From Haloplanus rubicundus (GTDB taxonomy: Archaea; Halobacteriota; Halobacteria; Halobacteriales; Haloferacaceae), in NCBI RefSeq assembly GCF_003342675.1, contig NZ_CP031148.1, positions 496,001-560,000 on the forward strand: a stretch of 64,000 nt of DNA. Reading direction: 5' to 3'. The notes beneath the pieces are model-generated. The model made no database searches, was not told where the DNA came from, and saw only the letters and a program-made list of their open reading frames with translations. Of this stretch, positions 9,469-18,345 are shown piece by piece (positions within the stretch are counted from its first letter, which is position 1; each line of letters starts with the position of its first letter). The position numbers and the translations under genes were made by a program.

Positions 9469-10932
9469 ATGACCGTCTCTCAAGAGTCCGGACGCCCGGC
9501 GGCCGAGTTCCCTCTGTCGTTCGACCGGATCGTCGGCCGCATCGGCGCGCCCATCTTCATTCTCGACGCGGACCACGAGGTGGTCCTGTGGAACGGGGGT
9601 ATGGAGGCGTTGACCGGCAGCAGCGAGGCCGACGCTCGGGCGGCCGAGTCCGTCGGCGAGGCCTGGTACCAGGACGGTCGCCGGGCGAAGACGCTCGCGG
9701 ACAAGGTGCTCGACGCCCCCCAAGACGCCCACCGTCAGTTCGACGTCGAGCGCATCGACGACGGCGACCACCCCGAGTACCGGGACCGGAGCACGTTCAC
9801 CGACACCCGCGGCGACACCCGCCACATCACGTTCAGCGCGTCGCCGCTGTACGACGACGGCGAACTCGTCGGCGTCGTGGAACTCGTCAAGGATCGGACC
9901 GAGGACGTCCGTCGCCGGAAGCGCGTCGAGAGCCTCGTCGAGGAGGTCACGGACGCGATGCACGCCATCCAGGACGGTGACCTCGGTGCCCGCGCGGAGT
10001 TCGAAGCCGACGAGTACGTCGACGAGGAGTTGCTCACCGTCGTCGACTCCCTGAACGAGATGGGGGCGACGCTCGACGGCCTCGTCGCGGACGTGGACGA
10101 GCAGACCCGCGAACTCCGCGAGATCACCCAGGAAGTCGCGGACAGCGCCGTCCGGATGGAGGAGCTGGCGGACGAACAGGCCGACCGCACCGAGGAGGTC
10201 GCGGGCGAGGTATCGAGCCTCAGCGCGACGGTCGAGGAGGTTGCCTCGACGGCCGACTCGGTGGCCGACACCAGCCGGCAGGCGCGGGACCACGCCGAAG
10301 GCGGCCGCGAACTCAGCCAGGAGGCCCGCGACACCATGTCGTCGGTCCGCGAATCGAGTCGCGAGGTCCGCGTGGACGTGGACGAACTCAGCGACACCGT
10401 CGACGACATCGACGCGGTGATCGAGGTGATCAACGACATCGCCGACCAGACGAACCTGCTCGCGCTGAACGCCAACATCGAGGCGGCCCGCGCCGACCGG
10501 GACAGCGAGGGCTTCGCCGTCGTCGCCAACGAGGTCAAGTCGCTCGCCCAGCAGGCCCAGGAGCAGGCGGGCGAAATCGAGTCCATGATCGTCGACGTAC
10601 AGGAACGTACGGCGGGCACGGTCGACAGCCTGGAGACCACCGAGGAGCGGATCGACGACGGGGTGCGGGAGGTCGAGGCGGGCATGGAGAAACTCGACGA
10701 CATCGTCGACGCCGTGGGCGAGGCGGTCGCCGGCATTCAGGAGGTGTCGACGGCGACGGACGAACAGGCCGCGAGCGCCGAGGAGATCGCGGCCATGGTC
10801 GACGACGCCCGTGACCGCGCCAACCAGGTCGCCGACGAGGTTCGCGAGGTCGCCCGCGCGGCCGAGCGCCAGACCGAGAAGGTGGCGGAAATAGAACGTA
10901 GCGTCGGCCAACTGCGCGGCGACTCGGTCTGA
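9469..10932 (+). CDS. Soluble methyl-accepting transducer (PAS + MCP signalling domain)
   Basis: This 487-residue transducer has no transmembrane segments, so it should sense an intracellular signal. Residues about 15-140 form a PAS domain (IVGRIGAPIFILDADHEV onward). A HAMP-like linker (about 150-210) leads into a long coiled coil. The hairpin tip that binds CheA/CheW is intact (IADQTNLLALNANIEAARA, about residue 324). Glu/Gln-rich helices on either side could be methylated. No che genes are nearby, so it would report to a chemotaxis cluster elsewhere. The ATG at 9469 is preferred over upstream starts because it follows the TATA box at the right distance. The ligand is unknown. Confidence 0.92.
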   Translation: MTVSQESGRPAAEFPLSFDRIVGRIGAPIFILDADHEVVLWNGGMEALTGSSEADARAAESVGEAWYQDGRRAKTLADKVLDAPQDAHRQFDVERIDDGDHPEYRDRSTFTDTRGDTRHITFSASPLYDDGELVGVVELVKDRTEDVRRRKRVESLVEEVTDAMHAIQDGDLGARAEFEADEYVDEELLTVVDSLNEMGATLDGLVADVDEQTRELREITQEVADSAVRMEELADEQADRTEEVAGEVSSLSATVEEVASTADSVADTSRQARDHAEGGRELSQEARDTMSSVRESSREVRVDVDELSDTVDDIDAVIEVINDIADQTNLLALNANIEAARADRDSEGFAVVANEVKSLAQQAQEQAGEIESMIVDVQERTAGTVDSLETTEERIDDGVREVEAGMEKLDDIVDAVGEAVAGIQEVSTATDEQAASAEEIAAMVDDARDRANQVADEVREVARAAERQTEKVAEIERSVGQLRGDSV

Positions 10933-10977
10933 GCCGAAACGAATTTATCGTCCGCGCGCCGTCACGAACGACTGCCT

Positions 10978-11175
10978 ATGGACCGCAGAGCGACACTCGG
11001 TATGTCGTTTTCGGAACTGGTGATGGTACGGATCGGTCACGCCGTCGGCGCGCTGTGTTTCCTGATCGTCCTGCCGGTGCTCCCCTTCATCGCCGTCGCA
11101 GCCGCCGTCTCGGCGCTCGTTCGACCGGACGCGGAGACGCCCGAACCCTCCTACCGCCCGGACTGGGCGGAGTGA
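10978..11175 (+). CDS. Small membrane protein, 65 aa
   Basis: The protein has one long hydrophobic stretch (residues about 16-47, GALCFLIVLPVLPFIAVAAA), enough for one membrane helix or a tight hairpin. A short basic N-terminus and an acidic, Pro-rich tail (PEPSYRPDWAE) flank it. I recognise no named family. The start at 10978 or an internal ATG at 11002 (MSFSEL) are both possible. Its end overlaps the convergent dCTP deaminase-like gene by 25 bases. Confidence 0.65.
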   Translation: MDRRATLGMSFSELVMVRIGHAVGALCFLIVLPVLPFIAVAAAVSALVRPDAETPEPSYRPDWAE

Positions 11176-11591
11176 GGACGGAGCGTCGACACCCGCGCGT
11201 TCTCCTTCAGGTAGAGGCCGCCGTCGCTCACCGAGAGGGGGAGCCGCGGCAGCGACGTGACGACCCGCGTCGGGTGCGCGGCGCCGCGTTCGAGGACCGC
11301 CTCGCGGGTCTGGAGGAGCAGTGGTCGGTCGGTCGAGAGGGACTCGTTGTACGCGATCAGGTAGGTGCCGCCGTCGAGGTGCCACCACTCGTAGTCGTCG
11401 TCCGGGCGCCGTTTTTCGGTCTCGTGGGGTCGCGTCCGCGCCGGTTCCAACTCGCCACCCCCGAAGTCGACGCGCCCCGCCCCGTCGACGACGAACACCT
11501 CGTCGACGGTGAGGTCGACGCCGTGGTCGTGGACCTGCGTCTCCTCGTGGAGGAGGCCGTCGACGCGCGTCACGAGGTCGTGTTCGCACAT
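11151..11591 (-). CDS. dCTP deaminase/dUTPase-superfamily protein
   Basis: This 146-residue protein resembles the haloarchaeal deoxyuridine-triphosphatase/dCTP-deaminase fold. The strand HDHGVDLTVDEVF matches the family's GVDLTV segment, WWHLDGGTYLIAYNESL fits the central strands, and RVVTSLPRLPL takes the place of the usual substrate strand. The classic Arg-Ser-Ser signature is not clear (TREAVLERG is there instead), so catalysis is uncertain. Established members hydrolyse dUTP or deaminate dCTP. The start at 11591 (MCEHDL) is the only good ATG. It lies 41 bases after the AAA ATPase stop on the same strand and may be co-transcribed with it. Confidence 0.65.
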   Translation of the reverse strand: MCEHDLVTRVDGLLHEETQVHDHGVDLTVDEVFVVDGAGRVDFGGGELEPARTRPHETEKRRPDDDYEWWHLDGGTYLIAYNESLSTDRPLLLQTREAVLERGAAHPTRVVTSLPRLPLSVSDGGLYLKENARVSTLRPHSAQSGR

Positions 11592-11632
11592 ACCGCAGTC
11601 GTCGGCCGCGGTCGACAAAAATCCCGGTTCGC

Positions 11633-12997
11633 TCAGTGATCGTGGTCGTGGTCCGCGTGCCCGCCGTCGCCCGCGACCAGTGCGTCCGAGTCGCCGTCGA
11701 TCATGTCCATGTTCTTCAGGTTGTCCCGCTCCTCGAAGTCCTCGACGGCGTCGAGGATGTCCTCCTGGGTGAGCGCCGTGCGCTCCTCGGTGAGCGCTTC
11801 GAGGACGGCTTCCCGGAGCACCATCCGGAGGTCGCTCCCGGTGAGTCCCTCGGTGCGTTCGGCCACCGACTGCGGATCGAACTCGGCGATGTCCATGCGC
11901 CGGGTGATCACCTCGAGGATCTCCGCCCGCATCTGCACGTCCGGTTTGGGGAAGTTGACGATCTCGTCGAAGCGACGCCACGCCGCGGCGTCGAGTTGGT
12001 CGGGGTGGTTCGTCGCGCCGATCAGGAGCACCTCGTCCCGGATGAGGCTGATGTCGTCGATGCTCTTGAGCAGGGTGTTGACCGCCCGCTTGAGCGCCGC
12101 GTGTTCGTCGGAGCGGCGGGTCTTGGCCACGGAGTCGAACTCGTCGATAAAGAGGATACAGGGCGAGAGCCGCTTGGCGACCTCGAAGGTCTTCTCGACG
12201 TTTTTGGCCGTCTCGCCGAGATACTGACTGGTGATCATCGACAGTTTCACCTCGACGAACGGTTGGCCGAGTTCGTGGGCGAGCGCCCGCGAGGCGGTCG
12301 TCTTGCCGGTCCCCGGCGGGCCGACGAAGAGGAGTTTGCCGATCTCGCGCAGGCCGATCTCCGCGAGATACTCGCGGTGTTCGATCGCTTTGACGATCTT
12401 CTGAATCTCGCCTTCCTGATCCGCGGTGAGGACGAGATCGTCGAGCGTCATCTCGATCTCTTCGGGCGCCCGCACCTGCACCAGATCGAGCATTTCGGCG
12501 TCGTCGTCCTCGTCGAAGTAGGCGTCGAGCAGGCTGTCGATCCACACGCGGTCGGCGTGGATCGGGCGAGTCTGTTCCCGCGCTTCGGCGAGGGTCACGT
12601 CCACGTCGTCGCGGTCGGCGACGACCGAGGCGAGCGTGGGGTTGGTCGCGATCCGGTCGCGGTCGGCCCGTTCGACGAGCCAGTCGACCGCCATGTCCGA
12701 CTGCGTGAGCGAGATGCGACCGGAGAAGTTCTCCTTCTCGGTAAACAGCAGTTCGGAGACCGCCTCCCACGGGTGTTCGACCCCCGTCGCCTGGCGTGCG
12801 GTCCGCTCGGTCACGACGAGCGGGCGTTCGATCCCGCCCGTGACGTCGCCGTCGCCGTCGTCCTCACCGTCGTCCGTGTCGCCCCAGAACACGCGTCGGT
12901 AGCGCGGCGGGAGATCGTTCTCGTCGAGGCTCCGATCGTCCGTGTAGACGTGGGCCGTCAGCAGAAACTCGACGACTTCGAGAGCCGGGTCACTCAT
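11633..12997 (-). CDS. AAA+ family ATPase with His/Asp tail
   Basis: This 454-residue protein has an alpha/beta N-terminal region (1-195) and one AAA module. Walker A is FVGPPGTGKTTASR (about 225), Walker B is CILFIDEFDSVAK (about 278), and the second region of homology shows ATNHPDQLDAAAWRRFD with its arginine. A C-terminal helical lid (DLRMVLREAVLEAL) follows. The single module most resembles the CDC48/proteasome-activating class, but the N-domain is different and the target is unknown. The protein ends in the metal-binding-like GGHADHDHDH. The ATG at 12997 (MSDPALEV) is favoured over a longer start at 13045 because that extension looks non-coding. Confidence 0.88.
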   Translation of the reverse strand: MSDPALEVVEFLLTAHVYTDDRSLDENDLPPRYRRVFWGDTDDGEDDGDGDVTGGIERPLVVTERTARQATGVEHPWEAVSELLFTEKENFSGRISLTQSDMAVDWLVERADRDRIATNPTLASVVADRDDVDVTLAEAREQTRPIHADRVWIDSLLDAYFDEDDDAEMLDLVQVRAPEEIEMTLDDLVLTADQEGEIQKIVKAIEHREYLAEIGLREIGKLLFVGPPGTGKTTASRALAHELGQPFVEVKLSMITSQYLGETAKNVEKTFEVAKRLSPCILFIDEFDSVAKTRRSDEHAALKRAVNTLLKSIDDISLIRDEVLLIGATNHPDQLDAAAWRRFDEIVNFPKPDVQMRAEILEVITRRMDIAEFDPQSVAERTEGLTGSDLRMVLREAVLEALTEERTALTQEDILDAVEDFEERDNLKNMDMIDGDSDALVAGDGGHADHDHDH

Positions 12998-13061
12998 CCC
13001 TCCCGTATTCTCGTGGCATCCGTTTAAGACCGTCGGATTCCCCACCGTTGCCGTCCCCCGA

Positions 13062-14930
13062 TCAGTTTTTCTCGGGGTGCGCGAAGTCGAGCGCCTCGGC
13101 GACCGACTCGTTGTCGCCGATGAACGTGATTCGGTCGCCGTGTTCGAGCGTACAGCTCCCGTCGGGGACGATGGTCTGGCCGTTGCGGGAGACCAGCGCG
13201 ATGAGACACCGCGGTGGCAGCTTCGGGCCGATTTCCGAGATGCTCTTGCCGACGAGTTCGTCGGAGGTGACCTCGATTTCCTGGACTTCGCCCTCGTGGC
13301 CCATCTCGCTCATCCAGTTGACGAGCGACGGCCGCTCGATGTAGTCGTCGAAGGCCATCGCCGTCGCGTCCACCGAGGAGATGGCCCGGACCCCGAGGTC
13401 CTCGAACGCGTCCACGTTGTCGGGGTTGTTCACGCGGGCGAGGATCATCTCGGGGGCGAACTTCGACTCGGCCAGCTGTGCCACGAGCAGGTTCACGTCG
13501 TCGTCGCCGGTCGTCGTGGCGACGATCTTGGCGTTCTCCGCGCCCGCCGATCTGAGCACTTCGGTGTCGGTCCCGTCACCGTGATGGACGGTCAGCCCCG
13601 CGTTGCGGGCCTGCTCCACGTTGTTCACGTCCCGTTCGATCAGGACGACGTTCTCTCCGCGGCCTTCGAGGCGACGGGCGAGGGTTCGGCCCACGTTCCC
13701 GGCGCCGATGATGATCACACGCATGGGTATCACGTCGAGGAATTCGGCGATCTGTCTGGCGAGTCCGGCTTCGAGCGCGACCGTCAGGAAGATGACGAGA
13801 AAGACGGTTCCGACGAGGATGCTCGCGGCCTCGGGCATCCCTTCGGCCCGGAACTCGACGGCGAAAAGCGTCGCGACCGAGGCGGGGATGATCCCGCGCG
13901 GGCCGACGAAACTCATGAACAGTCGCTCCTCCTGGGTGAAGCGGTCACCCCGGGTGCTGACGAACACGAGCAACGGTCGCAGTACGAGCGCGACGACGGC
14001 GGCGACGATCAGGCCGCCCAGGCCCAGGCCGAGCAGATACTCGAACTGGAGCAGGGCCGCGAGCGCGATGAAGACGAAGGAGAGGACGATCAGCGTCACG
14101 TCGCCTTTGAAATCCGTGATCTCGTCCTCGTAGGGGACGTCCGCGTTGCCGAGCAGGATGCCCGCGGTGGCGACGGCGGCGATGCCGGCTTCCGTGGCCA
14201 CCGCGTCGGCGGCTCCGTAGGCGACGAGCGCCCCGCCGAGGACGAGCAGTCTGGCGTTCTGCGGGGCGTTCCCCGGCGAGAGGTCGACGTAGCGGAGCGC
14301 GTAGAAGACGACGGCCGCGACGGCGAGACCGACGACGATGCCCGTCCCGAGTCGCTCGGTGAAGAGCGCGAACAGTTCGCCCGGCGCGCGCACGTCCTGG
14401 ATGATCGCCTCGAAGATGACGACCGCGAGGATGGCCGCCGTCACGTCGTTGACGATGCCCTCGGTTTCGAGGGCGGCACCGACCCGGTTCCGGACCGGGA
14501 CGACTTCGAGAATCGGCGTGATCACGGTCGGACCGGTGGCGACCAACAACGCACCGATCAGCGCGGCGACGGCCCATCCCGTCCCGAGGGCGTAGTGGAC
14601 GACGGCGGTCGTTCCGACGAAGGCGATGGCCGCCCCGACGGTCACGAGTTTGACCGTCGCCGTCGGCGCTTGGCGGAGCCGGTCGATCCGCAGGTGGAAG
14701 GCCCCCTCGAAGACGATGATCGCTACCGAGAGGCCGACGATGGCCGAGAGCGCGTTCCCGAAGGAGTCGGGACCGACGACGCCGAGCACTTCCGGACCGA
14801 GGATGACGCCAGAGGCGAGCAGGAAGACGACGCTCGGGATCTGGAATCGGTCGGAGAGGATCTGGGCGACGACGCCCACTCCGATCAGGGCTGCGACCAG
14901 CGTGATGAGATTCCCGCCGCCGGCGGCCAC
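13062..14930 (-). CDS. Cation:proton antiporter with C-terminal TrkA-N and TrkA-C domains
   Basis: This 622-residue protein has about twelve membrane helices (residues 5-395) of the CPA1/NhaP-Kef fold, including VATGPTVITPIL and the conserved FVGPRGIIPASVA. From about residue 402 a cytoplasmic RCK module begins: VIIIGAGNVGRTLARRL is a nucleotide-binding Rossmann loop (TrkA-N), followed by a TrkA-C domain (about 540-615) ending in GDRITFIGDNE. It probably exchanges Na+ or K+ for protons under nucleotide control, useful in a salt-in cell; ion choice is inference. The start MAAGGGNLI at 14930 places a membrane helix directly at the N-terminus. Confidence 0.92.
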   Translation of the reverse strand: MAAGGGNLITLVAALIGVGVVAQILSDRFQIPSVVFLLASGVILGPEVLGVVGPDSFGNALSAIVGLSVAIIVFEGAFHLRIDRLRQAPTATVKLVTVGAAIAFVGTTAVVHYALGTGWAVAALIGALLVATGPTVITPILEVVPVRNRVGAALETEGIVNDVTAAILAVVIFEAIIQDVRAPGELFALFTERLGTGIVVGLAVAAVVFYALRYVDLSPGNAPQNARLLVLGGALVAYGAADAVATEAGIAAVATAGILLGNADVPYEDEITDFKGDVTLIVLSFVFIALAALLQFEYLLGLGLGGLIVAAVVALVLRPLLVFVSTRGDRFTQEERLFMSFVGPRGIIPASVATLFAVEFRAEGMPEAASILVGTVFLVIFLTVALEAGLARQIAEFLDVIPMRVIIIGAGNVGRTLARRLEGRGENVVLIERDVNNVEQARNAGLTVHHGDGTDTEVLRSAGAENAKIVATTTGDDDVNLLVAQLAESKFAPEMILARVNNPDNVDAFEDLGVRAISSVDATAMAFDDYIERPSLVNWMSEMGHEGEVQEIEVTSDELVGKSISEIGPKLPPRCLIALVSRNGQTIVPDGSCTLEHGDRITFIGDNESVAEALDFAHPEKN

Positions 14931-15044
14931 TCAATCCACCTCCATGTGTGCGCGACGAGGAGGGCGACACCGATAAAAGCAGCCTTTTCGCCCCCCCGGC
15001 GTCCGCCGAAAAATCGCTCGCTCGGCCACGGCGCCGACGGCCGT

Positions 15045-15941
15045 TCAGTCCTGTTCGTCGAGGTAGCCGAGGACGCCCTTGACGTTGAGGCGGTTCTCCG
15101 CTCGGCTCTTGCGCTCGCCCCACGGCTCGACCGTCTCGGCCGTCTCGGCGAAGTACTCGATCACGGCCTCGTCGTCGTCGAGTTCTGTCCGTTTCTCGCG
15201 CACTCGGTCGACCCACCCGGTGAGTACGTCCTCGTACTCGGCCATCAGATCGGGGCTGAAGGCGGCGTGGCCGAAGTGGCCGAAACAGATGTACGCGGGG
15301 TTCCGCTCGGCGATGGTTTCGGCGTCCGCGAGACAGGCCTCCAGATCGAAGTTGACCGGCGGCGAGGTGGGGAAGAGGTCGTCGGCGCCCTCGGGGCGGA
15401 TGCCGCCGGCGTCGCCGGAGAAGAGGACGTCGTCGCCCCGGTCGTGGAAGACGACCTGATGGGGAGCGTGGCCCGGGGCGTGGATCACGTCGACGCTCCG
15501 GTCACCGAGGTCGATCTCGTCGCCGCCGTCGACCGACTCGATGCGCTCTTCGGGCACCGGTTTCGGGTCGACGTAGTACTGCCACTGGTCGCCGACGGCT
15601 GCCTTCGTCCCCGCGACGAGTCTGGAGGGGTCGACCAGGTGGCGGACGCCGATGTCGTGGACGTACACCGTCGCGTCGGGAAACTCCTCGGCCAGGAATC
15701 CCGCGCCGCCCGCGTGATCGAGGTGGATGTGCGTCGTCAGGACGGCGTCCAGCGAGTCGATCCCCACCTCGCCGATGGCGTCGAGCAGGCGGTCGACGTT
15801 CGTGCCGAGGCCGGTGTCGACGACCGCCGGCCGGTCCGCGTCGAGGATGTAGACCGACCCGTAGCCCTGTACGTCGTAGGCGCCCACGTCGACGTAGTAG
15901 AGATCGGTGCCGTCGACCGCAGTGAGATCGCCGATAGCCAT
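15045..15941 (-). CDS. MBL-fold metallo-hydrolase
   Basis: The 298-residue protein shows the metallo-beta-lactamase signature THIHLDHAG (His-x-His-x-Asp-His), then VIHAPGHAPHQVVF for the next His, FSGDAGG for the bridging Asp and YICFGHFGH for the last His, so the dinuclear metal site is complete. A C-terminal helical extension follows. The family includes glyoxalase II and lactonase-like enzymes; the substrate is not predictable. The start at 15941 (MAIGDL) gives the normal first strand; a longer start at 15992 adds a basic, coil-like segment and is less likely. It is divergent from serS. Confidence 0.9.
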   Translation of the reverse strand: MAIGDLTAVDGTDLYYVDVGAYDVQGYGSVYILDADRPAVVDTGLGTNVDRLLDAIGEVGIDSLDAVLTTHIHLDHAGGAGFLAEEFPDATVYVHDIGVRHLVDPSRLVAGTKAAVGDQWQYYVDPKPVPEERIESVDGGDEIDLGDRSVDVIHAPGHAPHQVVFHDRGDDVLFSGDAGGIRPEGADDLFPTSPPVNFDLEACLADAETIAERNPAYICFGHFGHAAFSPDLMAEYEDVLTGWVDRVREKRTELDDDEAVIEYFAETAETVEPWGERKSRAENRLNVKGVLGYLDEQD

Positions 15942-16024
15942 GGTCCAAGCCCGTCGGCGTCGGTGAAAAGCCTTCCCACCCCGTCCCGACACGGTTTTGT
16001 CGCGGCCGCGAGAAAACCGGCCAA

Positions 16025-17410
16025 ATGCTCAGCAGGCAGTATCTCCGTGAGAACCCCGACGCGGTTCGCCGGAACCTGGAGGACCGGGGGATGGCAGACG
16101 ACGTCGATCTCGACCGACTGCTGGAGATCGACGACGAGTGGCGGTCGCTCAAAAGCGAGGGCGACGACCTGCGCCACGAGCGCAACGAAGTGAGCGACCG
16201 GATCGGCCGCCTCAAAGCCGAGGGCAAAGACGAGGAGGCCGAGGAAGCCATCGAGCGCTCGCAGGAGCTCAAAGAGCGACTGGAGGAGGTGGAGGACCGC
16301 GCCGACGAACTGGAGGCCGAACTGGAGGCCAAGCTGATGGAGATTCCGAACGTCCCCGACGACGACGTGCCCGTCGGCGACGACGAGAGCGACAACGTCG
16401 AGGAGCGTCGCCACGGCTTCGACGACCTGCGCGACCTGCCCGAGACGGTCACCCCGCACTACGACCTCGGCGAGGACCTCGACGTCATCGACGAGGCCCG
16501 GGGCGCGAAGACGACCGGCGCGGGCTTTTACTTCCTGAAAGGCGACGGCGCCCGCCTCGAACACGCGCTCATCCAGTTCATGATGGACGTCCACCGCGAG
16601 CAGGGTTACGTCGACCTCTTCCCCCCGATTCCGGTCAAGTCCACGTCGATGGAGGGGACCGGCCAGCTCCCGAAGTTCGCGGAGGACGCCTACCGCATCG
16701 GCGGCGCGGAGACCGAGGACTACGACGACGACGACCTGTGGCTCTGTCCCACCGCCGAGGTACCCGTCACCAACATGTACGCCGACGACATCCTCCTCCG
16801 GGAGGACCTGCCGCTGAAACACCAGGCGTACACCCCCAACTTTCGGCGCGAGGCGGGCGAACACGGCACGGAAACCCGCGGCATCGTCCGCGTCCACCAG
16901 TTCAACAAGGTGGAACTCGTCAACTTCGTCGAACCGGAGGACAGTTACGACCGCCTCGAATCGCTGGTCGACGAGGCCGAGGAGGTCCTGCGGCGACTCG
17001 GTCTCCCCTACCGCATCCTCACGCTCTGTACCGGCGACCTGACCTTCGCGTCCGCGAAGACCTACGACATCGAGGTGTGGGCGCCGGGCACGGAGGCCGA
17101 GGACGGCCCCGAACGGGGCGGCCGGTGGCTCGAAGTCTCCAGCGCCTCGAACTTCGAGGACTTTCAGTCGCGGCGGGCGGGCCTGCGCTACCGCCCCGAG
17201 CGACACGAGTCGGCGGAGTACCTCCACACGCTCAACGCGTCGGGCACCGCCGTCGGGCGCGTGATGGTCGCCATCCTCGAATACTACCAGAACGAGGACG
17301 GTACTGTCACCGTCCCCGAGGCGCTCCGACCCTACATGAGCGGCACGGAGGTCATCGAGGGTCACGAGAAGGTGGGGGAGAGCGCCGTCGGCGCGGGCGA
17401 GCGGGAGTGA
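16025..17410 (+). CDS. serS: Seryl-tRNA synthetase
   Basis: The 461-residue class II synthetase charges tRNA-Ser. Residues 1-115 form the long antiparallel coiled-coil arm that holds the tRNA extra arm (ERSQELKERLEEVEDRADEL). The catalytic core has motif 2 around NFRREAGEHGTETRGIVRVH and motif 3 around TAVGRVMVAILEYYQ. The bacterial-type architecture, common in haloarchaea, separates it from the methanogen form. The last codons (SAVGAGERE) lie inside the first unit of a 73-bp tandem repeat that continues past the stop. The ATG at 16025 matches the usual N-terminus MLSRQYLRENPD. Confidence 0.97.
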   Translation: MLSRQYLRENPDAVRRNLEDRGMADDVDLDRLLEIDDEWRSLKSEGDDLRHERNEVSDRIGRLKAEGKDEEAEEAIERSQELKERLEEVEDRADELEAELEAKLMEIPNVPDDDVPVGDDESDNVEERRHGFDDLRDLPETVTPHYDLGEDLDVIDEARGAKTTGAGFYFLKGDGARLEHALIQFMMDVHREQGYVDLFPPIPVKSTSMEGTGQLPKFAEDAYRIGGAETEDYDDDDLWLCPTAEVPVTNMYADDILLREDLPLKHQAYTPNFRREAGEHGTETRGIVRVHQFNKVELVNFVEPEDSYDRLESLVDEAEEVLRRLGLPYRILTLCTGDLTFASAKTYDIEVWAPGTEAEDGPERGGRWLEVSSASNFEDFQSRRAGLRYRPERHESAEYLHTLNASGTAVGRVMVAILEYYQNEDGTVTVPEALRPYMSGTEVIEGHEKVGESAVGAGERE

Positions 17411-17590
17411 GTGGCGGTCGGTGGTGTGTCGGGGCCTCCCCGCGGCGACGGCGGTGGCCGTCGGCGCGGGCGAGCGGGAGTGAGCGGCGGTCGGTGGTGT
17501 GTCGGGGCCTCCCCGCGGCGACGGCGGTGGCCGTCGGCGCGGGCGAGCGGGAGTGAGCGGCGGTCGGTGGTGTGTCGGGGCCTCCCCGCG
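17384..17590 (+). repeat. 73-bp tandem repeat (about 2.8 copies) spanning the serS stop codon
   Basis: Copies begin at 17384, 17457 and 17530. Each carries gcgggcgagcgggagtga, so TGA recurs at 17410, 17483 and 17556. The copies are nearly identical (one clear T/C difference after the first TGA), implying a recent origin. Each unit contains a perfect short hairpin, CGGGG-CCT-CCCCG, which could act as a terminator stem. The period is not a multiple of three, so the repeat is not a protein repeat. The array stops abruptly before the promoter of the next gene. Confidence 0.9.
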
Positions 17591-17634
17591 TAGCGACCCC
17601 TTACTTACGGTGTTGCCCCGTCAAAATAGACGGG

Positions 17635-17928
17635 ATGACCGAGACGCCCACCCCTGACGACGACTCGACGACCCGCACCGGCGACTACTTCCAGCAGGAG
17701 TATCACGTCAGCGCGGCCGAGGCCGGCGAGTTCCTGATCGCCGTCGGCGAGTGCCTGCAGGCGGGCGAGGACGTGAGCCTCTCCGGCGACGACTGGGACT
17801 TGGAGTTCGCGTACCGCGACCCCGTCGAACTGGAGGTGGAACACGTCGGCGGCGACGACGCGGAACTCGAAATCGAACTCGAACTGTCCGCCGCGGACGG
17901 GAGCGACTCGCCGCCGTCGCTCGGCTAG
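17635..17928 (+). CDS. Amphi-Trp domain-containing protein
   Basis: The 97-residue protein carries the small amphi-Trp domain: a helix (AAEAGEFLIAVGECLQAGED) followed by the strand DDWDLEF with the characteristic Trp and then EVEHVGGDDAELEIELEL. The function of this domain is not established. It is acidic and soluble, with no signal. The ATG at 17635 is close behind the serS repeat; an earlier in-frame start would add a sequence unlike a haloarchaeal protein. Its stop overlaps the convergent NTF2-like gene by four bases. Confidence 0.8.
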   Translation: MTETPTPDDDSTTRTGDYFQQEYHVSAAEAGEFLIAVGECLQAGEDVSLSGDDWDLEFAYRDPVELEVEHVGGDDAELEIELELSAADGSDSPPSLG

Positions 17929-18263
17929 GCCGTGTACGTCCGCAGCGACTCGATGCCCGCGTCGCCGACGCGGTGGACGTCGACGAACCCGAACAGGTCG
18001 TCGCCGTCGGCGGTTCGGAGGCGGCCTTCCACGAAGACGGTCGACACCCCGTCGCCGTCGTCGACACCAACCGCCTCGACGACGTGTTCGGTGTCGGTTC
18101 GCGGTCGATCCTCCCGCATGAACTGGACGAACCGATCCCGGCCGTCGAACGTCCGATCCGGTCGGCGCTGGACGAATCCGGGTGCGAGAAGGTCGCGCAG
18201 GCGGTCGTAGTCGCCGGCGTCGATGGCGTCGTAGTAGTACCGCACGGCGTCGCGGCGGTCCAT
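17925..18263 (-). CDS. SnoaL-like / NTF2-fold protein
   Basis: This 112-residue single-domain protein has the NTF2-like cone pattern: the starting helix RRDAVRYYYDAIDAGDYDRL, the FDGRDRFVQFM helix and then strands ending FGFVDVHRVGDAGIESLRTY. Family members bind small hydrophobic ligands or act as isomerases or cyclases; no catalytic residue pair is diagnostic here. It starts with the ATG at 18263 and is divergent from the patatin gene. Confidence is high for the fold and low for any activity. Confidence 0.82.
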   Translation of the reverse strand: MDRRDAVRYYYDAIDAGDYDRLRDLLAPGFVQRRPDRTFDGRDRFVQFMREDRPRTDTEHVVEAVGVDDGDGVSTVFVEGRLRTADGDDLFGFVDVHRVGDAGIESLRTYTA

Positions 18264-18345
18264 ACCGATCCTCCCGTCCCCGGGTGGATGAACCGTTCGA
18301 TCTCTAATGACAACTGTTTAGCACGAACGGCGCGTGAGGGTTCGT

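Noticed and set aside
13077-16193. A 1038-codon open frame antisense to the antiporter and hydrolase genes
   Set aside because: It is an artefact of high GC third positions; its product is Arg/Asp/Glu-rich with no family, while the opposite strand encodes clear proteins.
17384-17590. CRISPR array at the serS repeats
   Set aside because: The repeats are directly adjacent 73-bp tandem units without unique spacers, and no cas genes are present.
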